Shown: positions 24,093-35,674, counted from the stretch's first letter. The stretch is DNA of 64,000 nt from Ceratorhiza oryzae-sativae (GCA_030998015.1 JARWMV010000233.1:1426001-1490000); one strand, 5' to 3'. Program-made: numbers and translations. Notes: generated by a model not told the origin, from the letters alone.

Positions 24093-24098
24093 CACGTG
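24093..24098. promoter_or_regulatory. CACGTG E-box upstream of the M3 peptidase gene
   Basis: A perfect CACGTG lies 30 bp upstream of the ATG at 24129. The hexamer recurs at the starts of other housekeeping genes in the window. Confidence 0.45.
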
Positions 24099-24128
24099 GA
24101 CGACTTCCTGATCTGTGGGTCTGTATCG

Positions 24129-27072
24129 ATGCGCGCGCGTGCTCTGGGACTGCTCTGGCGGCCGACCACAGCAGCTCGGCGGACACTCCTCAGCATCACC
24201 GTAGTCGGCGTCGGAATCGGACTTGCACCAGCCACATCCCGATTTGCTTCGTCGCTCTTCAAGCCGAGACCCATGTCCATCAGTCGGTGGCCTCATTTGA
24301 TCCCCCAGAGTGGCATTTCTAATGGTCTCTTTACAAAGAAATCGCCGCAGGCACCCCTGCGGTGGGATCATACACCTGAATCCATCCTCTCGATCACCAA
24401 GGAGGCCATCGCGACATCCCGCACCCTCCAGGACCAGATTGCCGCCCTGCCGGCCGAGAAATGCACGTTTAGCACCGTGTTTCTTCCCCTTGCGCTCGCC
24501 GAGGCGCAGCTCGACGTGACGACCGAGCCTCTCTCGTTCTATCAAAACGTGTCTACCAACAAAGAATTGCGCGATGCTTCGACCGAAGCGGAGAAACTCG
24601 TTCGAGATTTCGGAATCGAGAGTTCGATGCGGGTCGACGTCTACAATGCGCTTCTGGCCGCCAAGGAAAAGGGGGAGAAACTCAGTCTCGAAGAGCAGCG
24701 GCTGGTGGACAAGATGATTTTGGACGGAAAACGAGCGGGTTTGAGTCTGCCCGAGGACAAGCGCGAAGAATTGATGAACTCAAGAAGGAACTTTCGATCG
24801 TTTGTACCGATTTCGGGAGGAACTTTAACGAGGAAAAGGTGAAATTCAGACATCCGAACGTTCGCTATCATCATTGTTTATTACCAAACGTCAGGGAACC
24901 ATTGCTTTCACTCGTGAGGAGCTCAAGGGTGTTCCCGAGGACGTCGTCAATGGATACACTCCCGTTGAAGGCACCACAAGCTCGCAGTCACGTTCAAAAC
25001 GCCAGATATCTTCCCCCTGGTAGGTCTAATAAATCAAACCATTGAAATATTTGCTTAAATCTGTTGCCCTCCAGTTCAAATATGCGCAAGACCCCAAAAC
25101 TCGCGAACGCGCTCACGTCGCATACGAGAATCGCCTCGAGGTGAGCCTTTATCTCACAATACTGTAGATCCCCAGCTGATCGCGCAAAAGATCAACGTTC
25201 CTCTCCTTGCACGCGCGCTCGAACTTCGTCGTCTATGCGCCGAACTACTTGGATACCAAACCTGGGCCGACTTTGTTGAAGAGGAAAAGATGATCAAAAC
25301 CTCAAAGGCTGTTATCGACGTGAGTAAATTGGATCGTACCCGGAATCTTACCTAAGCTCGTTTTTGCGGTAGTTCCTTGATGATCTAGAGCAAAAGCTGC
25401 GACCTGTCGGTATCCGGGACAGGGACACTCTCTTGAAGCTCAAGGAAAAGGAACACGCAAAGGCGGGCATTCCGTATGACGGCCAGTTTTACATTTGGGA
25501 CTACAGGTATGTTTCCTGTGCGAGGTTAGGCGCTCACTTGCTGAGAGCTGGGTCCAGGTACTACGATCGTTTATTCATCGAAGAGTCACTGTCCCTCGAC
25601 GATGCTCTTGTAAAAGAGTACTTCCCTGTCGATGTCGTTGTTCCCACTATTCTGGAGATTTATCAAGATTTGTTGGGAGTCAAATTTGAGGAAGTCAAGG
25701 GGAACCTGTGGTATTCTGGTATGTGTATTGGATATATGTGTTTCCTCTACCGTTTTACTCAAAAGGATATCAGAGGTTCAACAGTTTGCGGTTTGGAACG
25801 CAAACGCCAAGGACGAAAGCGACTTTTTGGGTTGGGCGTATCTGGATTTGTTCCCGCGTGGTGTGTTGCTCTCGACTCATCCGATCGTGCCATGCCACTC
25901 AATAACGTCGATTTTGGTGCGCAGAATCCAAGTACTCGCATGCCGCTGTCTGGCCCCTTCTCCCGGGATACACGGGTCTAGGTGGAGAGCGCGCATACCC
26001 AGTGGCTGCAATGGTGGCCAACCTAGCCAAGCCTACTCCCGGACGTCCGGCCTTGATGCGACATGATGATGTGGTCACCTTTTTCCATGAAATGGGTTAG
26101 ACCTTGCTCCCCCCCCCCCCCCACGTGTAAAGTGCCTTTTGCTAATTATGCGGTTGTAGGTCACGTTTTCCATGGCCTGCTGAGCAAAACGAGGTTCGCA
26201 CGATTCCATGGGACGAGTGTAGCGAGGGACTTCGTCGAGGCGCCGAGTCAGATGTTGGAGAACTGGTAGGTGGTGTGCTTTTGGGATGCCAAACCGAGTG
26301 TTCACGATTATTGACGTCTTTAGGTGCTGGGAACCCGAAGTGCTGAAGAAGATGTCCAGTCACTATGAGAAGAAGGAACCTCTGTCGGATGACTTGATCA
26401 AGAAGCTTATTGACAGGTATGCTGGTCCGTATCGCTGTAATATTTGTTCGCTGAATGCACGTTCTGTAGCCGGTATGTCAATGTTGGTCTTTTCTACCTC
26501 CGCCAAATCTTCTTTGGCAAGTTCGACATCAAGGTTCATACTCAGAGCGAACCCGGTCAGCCTCTCGCCCGACCTGTTCTAGCGCATACATTGACTCGCG
26601 CCTCTTGCTTTCGTAGCCAACATCGACTACAGCCAACTCTGGGGCAAACTCCGCGAGGAGACTTCGCTCGTCAAGTCTGGTACTGCCGTCACACATGGTC
26701 AAGGCACCTTTGCGCACATCACGGGTGGATACGACGCTGGCTACTATTCATATGCGTACTCTCTGGTGTTTGCTGCGGACATGTACAAGACTGTTTTCAA
26801 GGGTGCACCGTTGGATCCCGCTAAAGGTGGGTTGCGATCATGGTAGCGCCTAGTACGAGGTTGAACGTCGGTCCTAGGGAAATTGTACCGAGAAAAGATC
26901 TTGAGGCCGGGTGCGAGCAGGGATGAGCTCGAATCGCTTAAAGTTCGTGGATGGAACTCGAGGTTGACGAGGCTTACTCACGTTGATATTCACTTGACAG
27001 GACTTCCTGGGGCGGGAGCCCAATTCGGATGCATTCTTGGAGAACCTGCTCGGTAGCTCGAAGAAAGCCTAG
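24129..27072 (+). CDS. PRD1: M3-family oligopeptidase (saccharolysin/thimet type)
   Basis: This zinc metallopeptidase degrades short peptides in the cytosol and, in yeast, the mitochondrial intermembrane space. The start at 24129 gives [20 protein letters not shown], an Arg-rich targeting-like presequence; an internal ATG at 24273 (MSISRWPHL) could give a cytosolic form. Family landmarks follow in order: [43 protein letters not shown], the zinc motif HEMGH followed by [42 protein letters not shown], and [20 protein letters not shown]. The C-terminus is [15 protein letters not shown] is split by a 64-nt intron (26096-26159) inside the Gly codon, and that intron holds a long C run. Oddity: near 24773-24781 the frame must shift by one base to continue from EELMN into [20 protein letters not shown]. 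Confidence 0.9.
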
Positions 27073-27344
27073 GAGGTGCCAGCTCGGCCATGGTATATGA
27101 ATGTGTGTGTGCTTTCGTGATGTATCGTTACCGATATATCAGCTGTCGACGGTGCTGTGAAATGTATGAACGAAATGAATCAAATACAAATGAACTGGCT
27201 TTCAGCTACGATTTATTCAGTCATCTTGGACTGAGTCGAGCATTGCTGTGACGGATGATAATTATAGAGCAAACGTTGGTCCAGCGTTGTGCAAATAATT
27301 ATATGCGTTTCGAAATTGAATTTAGTATCCCGATGAGCAGGATG
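27073..27344. other. intergenic spacer
   Basis: This is the 3' flank of the M3 peptidase gene up to the target duplication of the next mobile element. No gene was seen. Confidence 0.4.
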
Positions 27345-27349
27345 TATTG
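27345..27349. repeat. 5-bp target-site duplication, left
   Basis: TATTG directly precedes the left terminus and is repeated at 30154-30158, directly after the right terminus. Confidence 0.6.
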
Positions 27350-27396
27350 CTGGGGGTCGGCACCCTTCGGGTGCCGTGCCTGTGTATTACATAAGC
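27350..27396. repeat. left terminal inverted repeat with hairpin
   Basis: This 47-bp terminus contains GGCACCC, loop TTC, GGGTGCC, a perfect 7-bp stem. Its inverse at 30107-30153 differs at about five positions, three of which are the hairpin loop. Confidence 0.75.
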
Positions 27397-27865
27397 GGAT
27401 CTGATCCATGAAATGGTACCAGAATTGACCCCCTTAGCTCTTTGCAAATTGTTAAGTTAAAGACTCTGGAATAGGCGGAATAGACTCGTGTTGCATCTGT
27501 ATGATTGACCTTCAAGCCAGTTTAGTGATTTTCTGTGTGGTTCTGAAACTACAAGTTGGGCCCTATAGAGTACTTCCACACCAGAGCTGAAGTGAACAAA
27601 CAAAATCTAAGGCATTATTTGAGAACTATACAAATGATCAATGGTCAAATATCTTGACTGCTTTATATACAGGAGGTGGAGCACTAAGGCATATACTCCG
27701 CAATCTTATTTGCTGTGGCTTGTTTGGCAACATGGATTGGCAATGGCCAATGTGCCACCATCATTCAGTTTCCTGTGGCTAACCAAAATATAGCATAATA
27801 TCAGCTGTTACAGAATTCCCTCAAAATTTCAGGCATGACCAAAGAGGTACCTACAGCTCTCAGGT

Positions 27866-29933
27866 GTGGTAAAAAGGGCTGATCAGCAAACCAGTGTCTC
27901 CCTGGGGGTGGTGAATACTACTGCTGTGATAGGGGACATTTCGAAGGTATGCACACTGTTACAGCTAAATCTAAGACCATTTCTTCACATAAGGACTCTT
28001 GTTGTTACAAAAGAATACACCAGGCGAAAAAAGGAATGTGCATATACAAAGTGGACTGTCAAAACTTGTCTCAAAGCTGCAGAAAAAGAACTGTTCTCTA
28101 GCTGCTTGTAATCAACATGAGCTTGTGCAGAAACACAACCTTAGCTGGGTTGTCAGGCGAATGAAGGTAGCAGCTCAGAGGCTTGTCAAAGAGAAGCAAA
28201 AACTAGTCTTGAGTATCAAGAAACTCTCAAATCAGCTAGAAATGTGCAACATAGCTACAAAAACAAAGAATACACATCATAATCAAGTATTGAATCATGT
28301 TATCAAGTCTAAAACATCTTGGAAGAAGTGTGCTTACACTGCAGAAGAATCCTGTCAGTACTTGCTTGCAAAGCAGTGTGGCTTGACTGGTTCACAGTGC
28401 AGCTTTAAATTAAAGCCAGGTGTTGCATATAGTAATTTGATTTGCAGCCTGTCACATTGCCTAGTCATGTCTGGAGTCACTGCTACTCAGGTTCTGAAAG
28501 TGATTAGAATGTGTGCTCAGGCTTTTGGCATCACTATCAGTAAATTACCTTTGCCTCAGTCAGTTGGCCAATTTATCCTTGAGGGAGGTGTGAGTGCCAG
28601 AGTTCAAGCTGGGAACATCTTAGCCAACACGCAGGGTATGTTAGAGATGTATATAGTGTTCAGTGCACTGACAAAACTATTCAGGAGTCACAACCAGTAT
28701 GGATTCGACTTCACAGTGTGGTGTCAACTTCAGTAGTATGCATATAATGGCCAATTTGGGAAACTCTCATCAACAGCTTTACCTTGCAGTCAAATCAACA
28801 ATTGACCATACTAGCAAAACACAGGTCAAGGTCTTACAGAAACAGCTACAAGGTCTATGCAGTACAGTCAAGTGTGCTCCAAAAAGCAAATCAAGCCCAG
28901 CACTTCCCTTCAGTGCACAAGATATTGCACGAAAGCTCTACGGATCTAATGGAGATCATGCTAACGATCAGATCAAAGTGGCTCGATTACAAAGGCTCTG
29001 GAAGACTAACTCTTGGATAGAGCAACTAGGTGAAACTGCGTGGTCGAATCTTAGCACTGATGACTTAAATGTTGTTTACAAGCTGATACAATCGAAATCT
29101 GAAGATTCAGCTGGGGGTGTTTTGGCTTTTGATTGCTTGACGTCTGCTACTCAAGATGTTCTGCACTTGGCTGAACAATATAAATATGTTTACCAGCTTG
29201 GGGAGACAGCATTTACTCAGTCCTCCCCCATTCTTCAACACAACATGACTTGTGTAGTACAAGGCAGATGCTGCATGCACAAGGACATGAATGGAGTGAA
29301 AGGGGGGGCTTTGGCTATGTCAACATTCTGGAAGGAGAACAAAAATCTACCACAGCCTACAATCCTTTACAACAAGGATAACGACGCAGTAATGACACTA
29401 ATAGATCACTCGCCTGAGACGTCACTTATCAAGCAGCGCACTATCTCTGTCTCCGAAGCTGGGCCATCAAGCTCTGTAGCCTTTCAGGTGCAGCATTCAA
29501 TCACAAAGACGACAAGAAAGGCCACCAAGATGGCCACACATATTGGTTCAAGGCAAAATATGGTCAATCACATTGCTTCCTGGATACAAGCAATGTATGG
29601 TATAGCTCATTTATTGATGCTTCAACCGAACTCTGTGCTTTCCATGGCGCATATATCGACTATATGGAGCATGTTCGCTGTAAAAAAGCGTCAGGAGTCC
29701 TTAATCACCTCGAACAAAACATCCTTAAAGCATTGAAGTGTCCGGCGACACTTGCAGAGCTCATCGTTATTGCCCTATATGGGCAGGTCATCTCGAAGCC
29801 CTATATGCGACTAGTTCGCACTACCAGCGAGCTGAAGGCCATGGAGAAGAAGGCTTTGGTTTCGAGGCTTGCTTTTGAGTATTCCCATGCTTTACCGAGC
29901 TCTGAAACAGATTTGTCGAGCAAGTCCGTATGA
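27866..29933 (+). pseudogene. unnamed transposon protein, frame-broken
   Basis: Three overlapping plus-strand frames (27999-28736, 28699-29736, 29664-29933) are pieces of one protein. Readable conserved-looking blocks are KLYGSNGDHANDQIKVARLQ, GRCCMHKDMNGVKGG, LYNKDNDAVMTL, AFNHKDDKKGHQDGHTYWFK, LDTSNVWYSSFIDA, LNHLEQNILKALKCPATLAE and ALYGQVISKPYMRLVR. Near 29467 the frame must shift by one base within a G run to pass from SVSEAG into IKLCSLSGAAFNHKDD; more shifts are needed upstream. From memory, this block order recurs in large families of unnamed agaricomycete proteins. I know of no assigned function. Clustered Asp/His and Cys residues and its position between inverted repeats suggest a transposase, which is inference. 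Confidence 0.6.
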
Positions 29934-30106
29934 CGGTGATCAATGTATTATTTCACGAGCAATTGTAATTCAAGTATCTTAATTATTGAGCTCTAGGTTC
30001 TACTGGGATACCAATGAAAAGTATCAGGTATCATTTAGGAGACTATTATACAAAACGCCGTCGTATCTGCGCGGTCTGACTGAGTACCACTTTTTCGACC
30101 AAAATG

Positions 30107-30153
30107 GCTTATGTAATCCACAGGCACGTCACCCTTCGGGTGCCGACCCCCAG
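30107..30153. repeat. right terminal inverted repeat with hairpin
   Basis: This is the inverse of 27350-27396, ending GCCGACCCCCAG. Here the hairpin has a shorter perfect stem, CACCC-TTC-GGGTG. Confidence 0.75.
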
Positions 30154-30158
30154 TATTG
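30154..30158. repeat. 5-bp target-site duplication, right
   Basis: TATTG directly follows the right terminus and matches 27345-27349. Confidence 0.6.
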
Positions 30159-30303
30159 CTGCTCATCTCGAGTGGGAGTTGATCGAATAGGATCAGCATA
30201 CGCTTACGTAAGAGCTGACCTCTTGCTTCCAACTGCCACCACAGGTCGAGTGACTCTTAAACACAAAGCTGTTTGATCGTATCAGCACAATATTCTAATA
30301 TAC

Positions 30304-31154
30304 ATGCGCTCTACCTCTACTCCTCTGACAAGTGCGACCCCTTCGTCACCCGCACTGTCGTTGGAGAGCTTCGATGATGACTCTGACGCGCCGGTCTCAC
30401 GAATTCGTATAGCCCAAGAACCAGGCCATGTGTGAGCGATTACATCTACAAGGCGACCTCTGAAAACTCACCTTTCATAACAAACCCCCAGACCAGCCCC
30501 GGTCTCTACAGTTCGAAACAATAGCGTTCATGTGGCTAGCCCTTGGATACCCCAAGACCTTGCCACGCAGTCGGACATCGCACAACTACGCACCATGATC
30601 CAACACGAGTTTTCGCTCCTCAAAGACCGGTTTCCCGCGCCTTGCGACGTCTCGGTTCCAGAAACGGACAGTTTGGTTCCAACCCCCGCCGGCGTCACCT
30701 CGGTTCTGGAAACGGCATTTGCAGACGCGCTGCGCGCTGAACTCGCGGTGCAAATGGCCAAAGTCTCTGTGCTCGAAGAAGAGGTGCGAAAGTTGAGGAG
30801 CGAGAAGCAAGGGCTTCGTATCGAGCTTGAGCGTGTCAAAGATGGGCAGCCGATGCGTGCTCAGTTGGATGCGGCAAATTTTGAGTTGGAGCGTTTGTAT
30901 GTCGAGAGGAAAGGGTTGTGGGAGGAGAGGGCTGATTTATGGAAGTGAGTGGGAGAGCTGGATTTTCGAATGTGGGTACTAACCAGGATGGTTGTGATAG
31001 GGAGCGACAGTCCTTGTGGGAGGAGAGGGCGGATCTATGGAAAGAGAGGGGTGATCTGTGGGCAGAGCGAGGGGATTTGTGGACTTTGCGCGATAGGCTC
31101 ATGGGACAAATTGAGTCGCTGACCGGAGAAAAGGTCGATCGGGCCGCTAAATGA
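30304..31154 (+). CDS. coiled-coil protein with LWxER repeats
   Basis: I do not recognise a family. The start at 30304 gives MRSTSTPLTSATPSSPALSL, a Ser/Thr/Pro-rich head with an acidic SFDDDSDAP patch. A first intron (donor after GHV, acceptor before PAPVSTVRNN) and a second inside LWK|ERQ keep one frame to the stop at 31154. From about 30720 the protein is a continuous charged helix (KVSVLEEEVRKLRSEKQGLR). It ends in seven-residue units of the type LWEERAD, LWKERGD, LWAERGD, LWTLRDR, with a Leu-Trp pair at each heptad step. A homo-oligomeric coiled coil is the likely structure. There are no membrane or signal segments. It starts only 150 bp from the terminus of the mobile element, so part of its promoter may come from the insertion. 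Confidence 0.6.
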
Positions 31155-32664
31155 TTGTTGCTTGAGCTAACGTGGCCCCAGAGGTTTGAGGTTTGTAGAA
31201 CTGTAGTATCTAGTTGAACTGTACAATTACTCTTGTGACCATCGAGGATGATATTTGTTTATTCTTGGATACTCGTCGTGCTCGCGCTCACCCAAACTCG
31301 ACCACTATCAATACACGCCCAACCGACTGCGCACAACTATGTGATAGATACTGCGATCTAATTACATGGCACTCGATCGAGTAGACCCCCGACCTACGGC
31401 GCCTGTCAAACATACGCCCATCCCCACCGTCGATCCACACAGCTCCGATATAACCAGAGTGTCCTCTCGACACCCAGTTATTTCATCGCGCAAGGCCAGG
31501 ACGTGGTAGTAAAAGCCAGTAGTAATAGTTACGCCGCAATTTCGAATCATCCAAAGGTGATATATTTCATTCATGTTGGGCTTCCACTAGCTTAGCGCAG
31601 TGTAGAAACCAAGAGGCTCCAATTTACGGAATAATAGCTGGAAGGAGAGCCATAAAAGAGGCTCGCTTAGAGATAGCGGCTCAATTCCTAGTTCCGTGGC
31701 AAATTGCCGAAACTCCGGGTTGTGTTGCATGGCCTCAGCGAAGTTATAGGCCTAGCGAAACCGCAATTCAAAGGCTCACTAGAAGTAGAAGCAGTGAGAG
31801 TTGATTGGCAGAAAAGTTGAGCCGAGCTAGATCGATCCGGCGGTGTGGAGGGCAGGGTGAGCCGGATGGGGCGAAACGAAGTAATCCAACGCATCTGGCA
31901 ACTGAACATGCGCCCGACGTGGCTGAAATGAGAATGGGTGGGGGATTATAGCCCTCATGTCAACCGTGTACAAAGCTTGTGTCTGCGGGATGTGACCCTC
32001 TATTCACCCGCTCGGACCTTTCAGCACGAATGCGGGACTGCACTCACCATCGGCGCGATAAATCATTTCTTGTCTCGATCTATTCATATGCCACTAGACC
32101 AACACACGTCGTAATTTCCTCCTCCTAGGTCTCAACTCGAATCAACCAGCAGAGGCATACGTCGGACAGTGAGTACGGCATGAGAAACTGTATTTTCTCC
32201 ACTCTGACCATGGCTTCATGGTGAGCAGACACGTACCTGGCGATCAAGATATGCATACTTATGAACTGCGACGCCATCCATCTGCCCGTTCTCTGTGTGT
32301 GCCGTCGCTGCTATCGTCGTCGAGACCACAACGCGGCCAGCTCGCTGAATCATCCATCACCCGCTCGCCGATCAGTGCATGCCTCACGATCACTCCATCT
32401 TGGCGGACACCAATATATGCGCGTCACATATTTCGGTCCCAGATCAATTTTACACTCCCTGGTGAATAGAAATACCCCTTCGTCTTGGGGCTGTTGGAAC
32501 GATGCCAAACCACTTTTGCTTATTGGCAGACATTAATACAGAACGAAAATGTCACAACAACGCAGCCAGGCTCAACGGGCCGCAAGAGAGGAAAATGGGC
32601 AGACGAAAATCTGACAATGCCGTGACTAACCTGGAGGTTTCGGCTGGCGAGCGATTCGTACCCG
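31155..32664. other. gene-free stretch
   Basis: I see only short frames without domains on both strands, for example 31688-31909 minus and 32218-32536 plus. No RNA gene or repeat was recognised. Confidence 0.35.
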
Positions 32665-33255
32665 TCACCTAGGCCGGGGAGCGGCGGCTAGGCAAGAATA
32701 TGGCTATCAATGCCCACACACAGGCCGAAACACACTAAATACATACCCGTAGTAGACTGGAGAAAAGCTTCGCTTGGCCGAGGATTGACAATGTTGTTGG
32801 TTGTCACACCCTGAATCATCCGAGGTTAGCTCATATCCACGGGTGGCGAACATATCTCCGATACTTACAACATTGTTGCAAGCCTGCACGGCATAGTTGT
32901 ATGCGGTAGTCCAGTCCGCATGGCTGCACCTGTCACGGGTTCAAGTAATAAGCACAAGTTCTGGTTAAGTGGACTTTTCTTTTGGTCAACTCACGAAGTG
33001 CTGAAACAGTCGTTGGTAGGGTTGGTGTAAGCGGCGTTGTTGCACAGGCAAACGGTGTCGTCCAAGCTGCAACTGCCCGGATCAGCCTGACCCAGGCAAG
33101 CTAGGAAAATCAAAGGTCGTCAGTACCAGATGGCATAGCCAAAAAAAGAGCCCGGTGTATCTCTTACCTTGAGCGCAAGCTGGGTACTGAGCGTGGACAA
33201 CCGAGGCAGAAAAGACAAACATGGCGGCGACGACGGGGAACAAACGAGCGAACAT
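32665..33255 (-). CDS. CFEM-domain secreted protein
   Basis: The ATG at 33255 gives MFARLFPVVAAMFVFSASVV, a signal peptide ending near VHA. The mature protein has YPACAQAC, DPGSC, DDTVCLC, NDC, TSC and VQAC: eight cysteines in the CFEM order, with Asp residues before the VCLC pair where CFEM proteins that bind haem have their iron ligand. Four introns (donors after ACAQ, after STS, after NNV and after STT) can be placed. The C-terminus is short, ending AAAPRPR at 32665, with no GPI-anchor signal that I can see, so it is probably soluble. Length is about 112 residues. CFEM proteins serve in haem/iron capture, adhesion or host interaction; which applies here is unknown. I chose this ATG over an upstream frame extension because only it exposes the signal peptide. 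Confidence 0.82.
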
Positions 33256-34620
33256 TGCGACGAAGGGAAAGTGGTTACTTGGGGATATACAAGGGAGCGA
33301 GGCAGATACTACTGGAGAGCCAAGATTGCCCACCCCCCGCTTTATAAACGCTGCAACGGGTTGATCGAAAACGAGACGGCACCCTCAGACACTAATTGGA
33401 TCATCGGACCCATCAAACCACTCGCTTCGGTCGTCCCTGAGCTAGTCGATACCAAGTTTAGCACCGACAGATCGTTCGGCGAGAAAGGGAAGAACGGGAC
33501 CCAACGATCCCTCCGCGTTACCAAATACAGCTGATCTCTGGACCTGTCGTGGCTTCTAGGCTTGCGTTTGAATCGGGTGACTGACGTCTGTGTTGTTTGA
33601 CATGTTGGGAATAGTGGCGATATGAGAAAACACTATCGTCAGGGGAAAATATAGGGATAAAAAACACGCTAGTGTCTTCGGCGGTCATGGATTGGCGAGA
33701 CTGGGGACTTGAACTAGGAGATTCGAGGGTGATGATCAAACCAGGCCATTCGTCCGCATTGAAGATTGATGAAAAAAATGTCGAGCGCCGTCGCGTTGGG
33801 GGACTAGAGCGTCCTCCTACCCCAATCGAGCCGCGGCGATGACTTGCGTAAACGCATTTCGGGTGAACGGTCGTGCTTTCGGATAGTTCAATTTTCTCAC
33901 CTAGTGTATGCCGAATGGCTCTTGTTCGCCTAGTTCTTGCGTTCGACTTTGGTTCAGTATAGCGCAGAGCCTAGGGGAACACCGTTCAACGGCCTTGGTG
34001 CGGGTTCTTGTCTCCTGGCGCGTCGTGAACGATCGGTGACTCTAGCATCTTGATACAATATCTGGTGACTCGACGGCGGGGCAGTCCAAAACTGGGGCGA
34101 GGATGTTATTGTACATATCCAAATTAAAAAAACTGGGCTAAAAGATTTCGGGCTGATGTACACTACCAACAGTGTTAAAACCCATCAACCAAGGAAGCTC
34201 GCGCCGTATTAATGCCACGAATAGGTGGCTGGCAATGGTTCAATGGTGAGCGGGGGCACTTAGTGGTTGGATATCTGTACCAGTCTTAGTTCAAGGAACG
34301 CGGCCACAATAGACGCGAGTACTCAACTAATGTAATACAGCATCACGAATCATTACGACCTAACGTTAATAATCCTGGTTCAAACTCGGACTTGCGATCG
34401 CCAAACTGGAAAATCCCGTTCTCCTGACAGGGGACTCGACGGAACATTCACGTAGAGCCTGGTAGTATTTAGTCTAAATACTCGATTCACGCTCTCAGTG
34501 ATCGATTATAAGGTTATATCCTGGAACGAGAAACCCGGTACAAGATTGTTCGTCATTGAGTCCAGATGCCTGATGGATGGCGAGGCAAAATAGGCCATAA
34601 TTATGAATAGTTCGAGTACA
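33256..34620. other. gene-free stretch
   Basis: This is the promoter side of the CFEM gene and further DNA with no recognised gene. Frames at 33169-33534 and 33518-33739 have no supporting features. Confidence 0.35.
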
Positions 34621-35115
34621 TGTAGAACGTTCATGTATTCTCTAGAATGTACAAGAAGAACGAGTCATGAATCGAGTGAGCAATCGAGTCAAGTGTATAT
34701 GCGCAGCACCATTTAGCATTACTCACTCATAACCGCAGGGCATATATAAGGGCTCTGCGGGCCCCTCGCCCCCGTCGATTTACTCAACCGTTCACTTTGT
34801 TTTGTAAATCCATTCCATATGTTTTATAATATACATTTGGTTTCAACAGCACGGTCGGCCTATATTTGTTGTAGGAAGTACCCCTTGTTCGTAAACGTCG
34901 CAACAGCGGATAAATCGAGAGAGTGTGTGCCGAAGGGATGTTGATATCGTTACTACGAATATATGTATATATCATGCTATATGGGCGGAGCGCAGTGTGA
35001 TTAAGACGAGTGAAGGTATTTTATATTCAAGTGTGTGTGTGACTACCTACGGAGCGAAGCAGAGCTCCTTATATACACGAAAAAGAGACGTTCTGGTACA
35101 TCGTAGAACGTTACA
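34621..35115 (+). mobile_element. possible solo LTR, 495 bp
   Basis: The segment starts TGTAGAACGTTC and ends AGAACGTTACA, so it has TG...CA ends with short imperfect inverted termini. It contains a TATATAAGG element near 34743, as LTR promoters do. The flanking 5-mers are GTACA and GTAAG, which match only partly. No gag or pol coding is next to it. The same core, GTACAT(C)GTAGAACGTT, occurs as a direct repeat at both ends, which could also mean a tandem-repeat origin. Confidence 0.4.
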
Positions 35116-35674
35116 GTAAGTACGAGATTCGTGCTACACGAGTCATGCAATTGCTAGTTAATTATGGTATATTCGATATATATATATATCTATTCGTATA
35201 TTTGTATTTTACGATAGGGACATACGTGAAACCGAGGGGCCTGGGTGTGTGCGGAATTCCTGCTAAGAGAGTCTGCGCGGATCGGAGGTTCAATTGAGTA
35301 GTGCGTGGCTGAGTGGGATTAAGCCGAGAAGTATGCTCTCCTTCGTTGCCTGAGTTTCCTTTCGATGATCAGTCCAGGGGTGCGGCTAGGGGGGGTGCTT
35401 AGTCAGCCGAGCCTATCTCGTGTGTTCTCCACCGGAATGCTGCTCGCACGACGCCCATTGATGCAATATAGTGCGACATGGGAAATCATTGCCCTTGGGA
35501 ATTTCGGTTGATTCCCCTATGACAAGGCTGTAATATCTTGTATGCGAGGGGCGCCGCTTAGTTTGTTCATCTTTGGATCGCTAAGGCAATGCTTAATCCT
35601 CGTGGCTGCCAAAAGCCCATCTCTCCCAACCACCATCTTGCTCTAGTCGATTACAAAGGCTTCGAAAACTACTT
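35116..35674. other. upstream region of the receptor gene
   Basis: There is AT-rich sequence with TATATATATATAT near 35180 and no gene. It should contain the promoter of the receptor gene. Confidence 0.4.

Larger units (their letters stand above)
27350..30153 (+). mobile_element. 2804-bp DNA element with hairpin-containing inverted termini
   Basis: The left end (27350-27396) and right end (30107-30153) are 47-bp imperfect inverted repeats beginning CTGGGGGTCGGCACCC. Each terminus contains a near-perfect hairpin, CACCC-TTC-GGGTG with extra GC pairs on the left, and the loop TTC has the same plus-strand orientation at both ends. TATTG flanks both sides as a 5-bp duplication. The interior carries one decayed protein-coding region on the plus strand. 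The termini do not look like those of the hAT elements in this window, and I cannot assign a superfamily with confidence. It inserted between the M3 peptidase and a coiled-coil gene. Confidence 0.72.

Noticed and set aside
27350..30153. Assignment of the hairpin-ended element to the KDZ (Kyakuja-Dileera-Zisupton) superfamily
   Set aside because: The protein blocks do not match the KDZ transposase motifs I know (the YDVWC and cysteine-cluster parts are absent), so the superfamily was left open.
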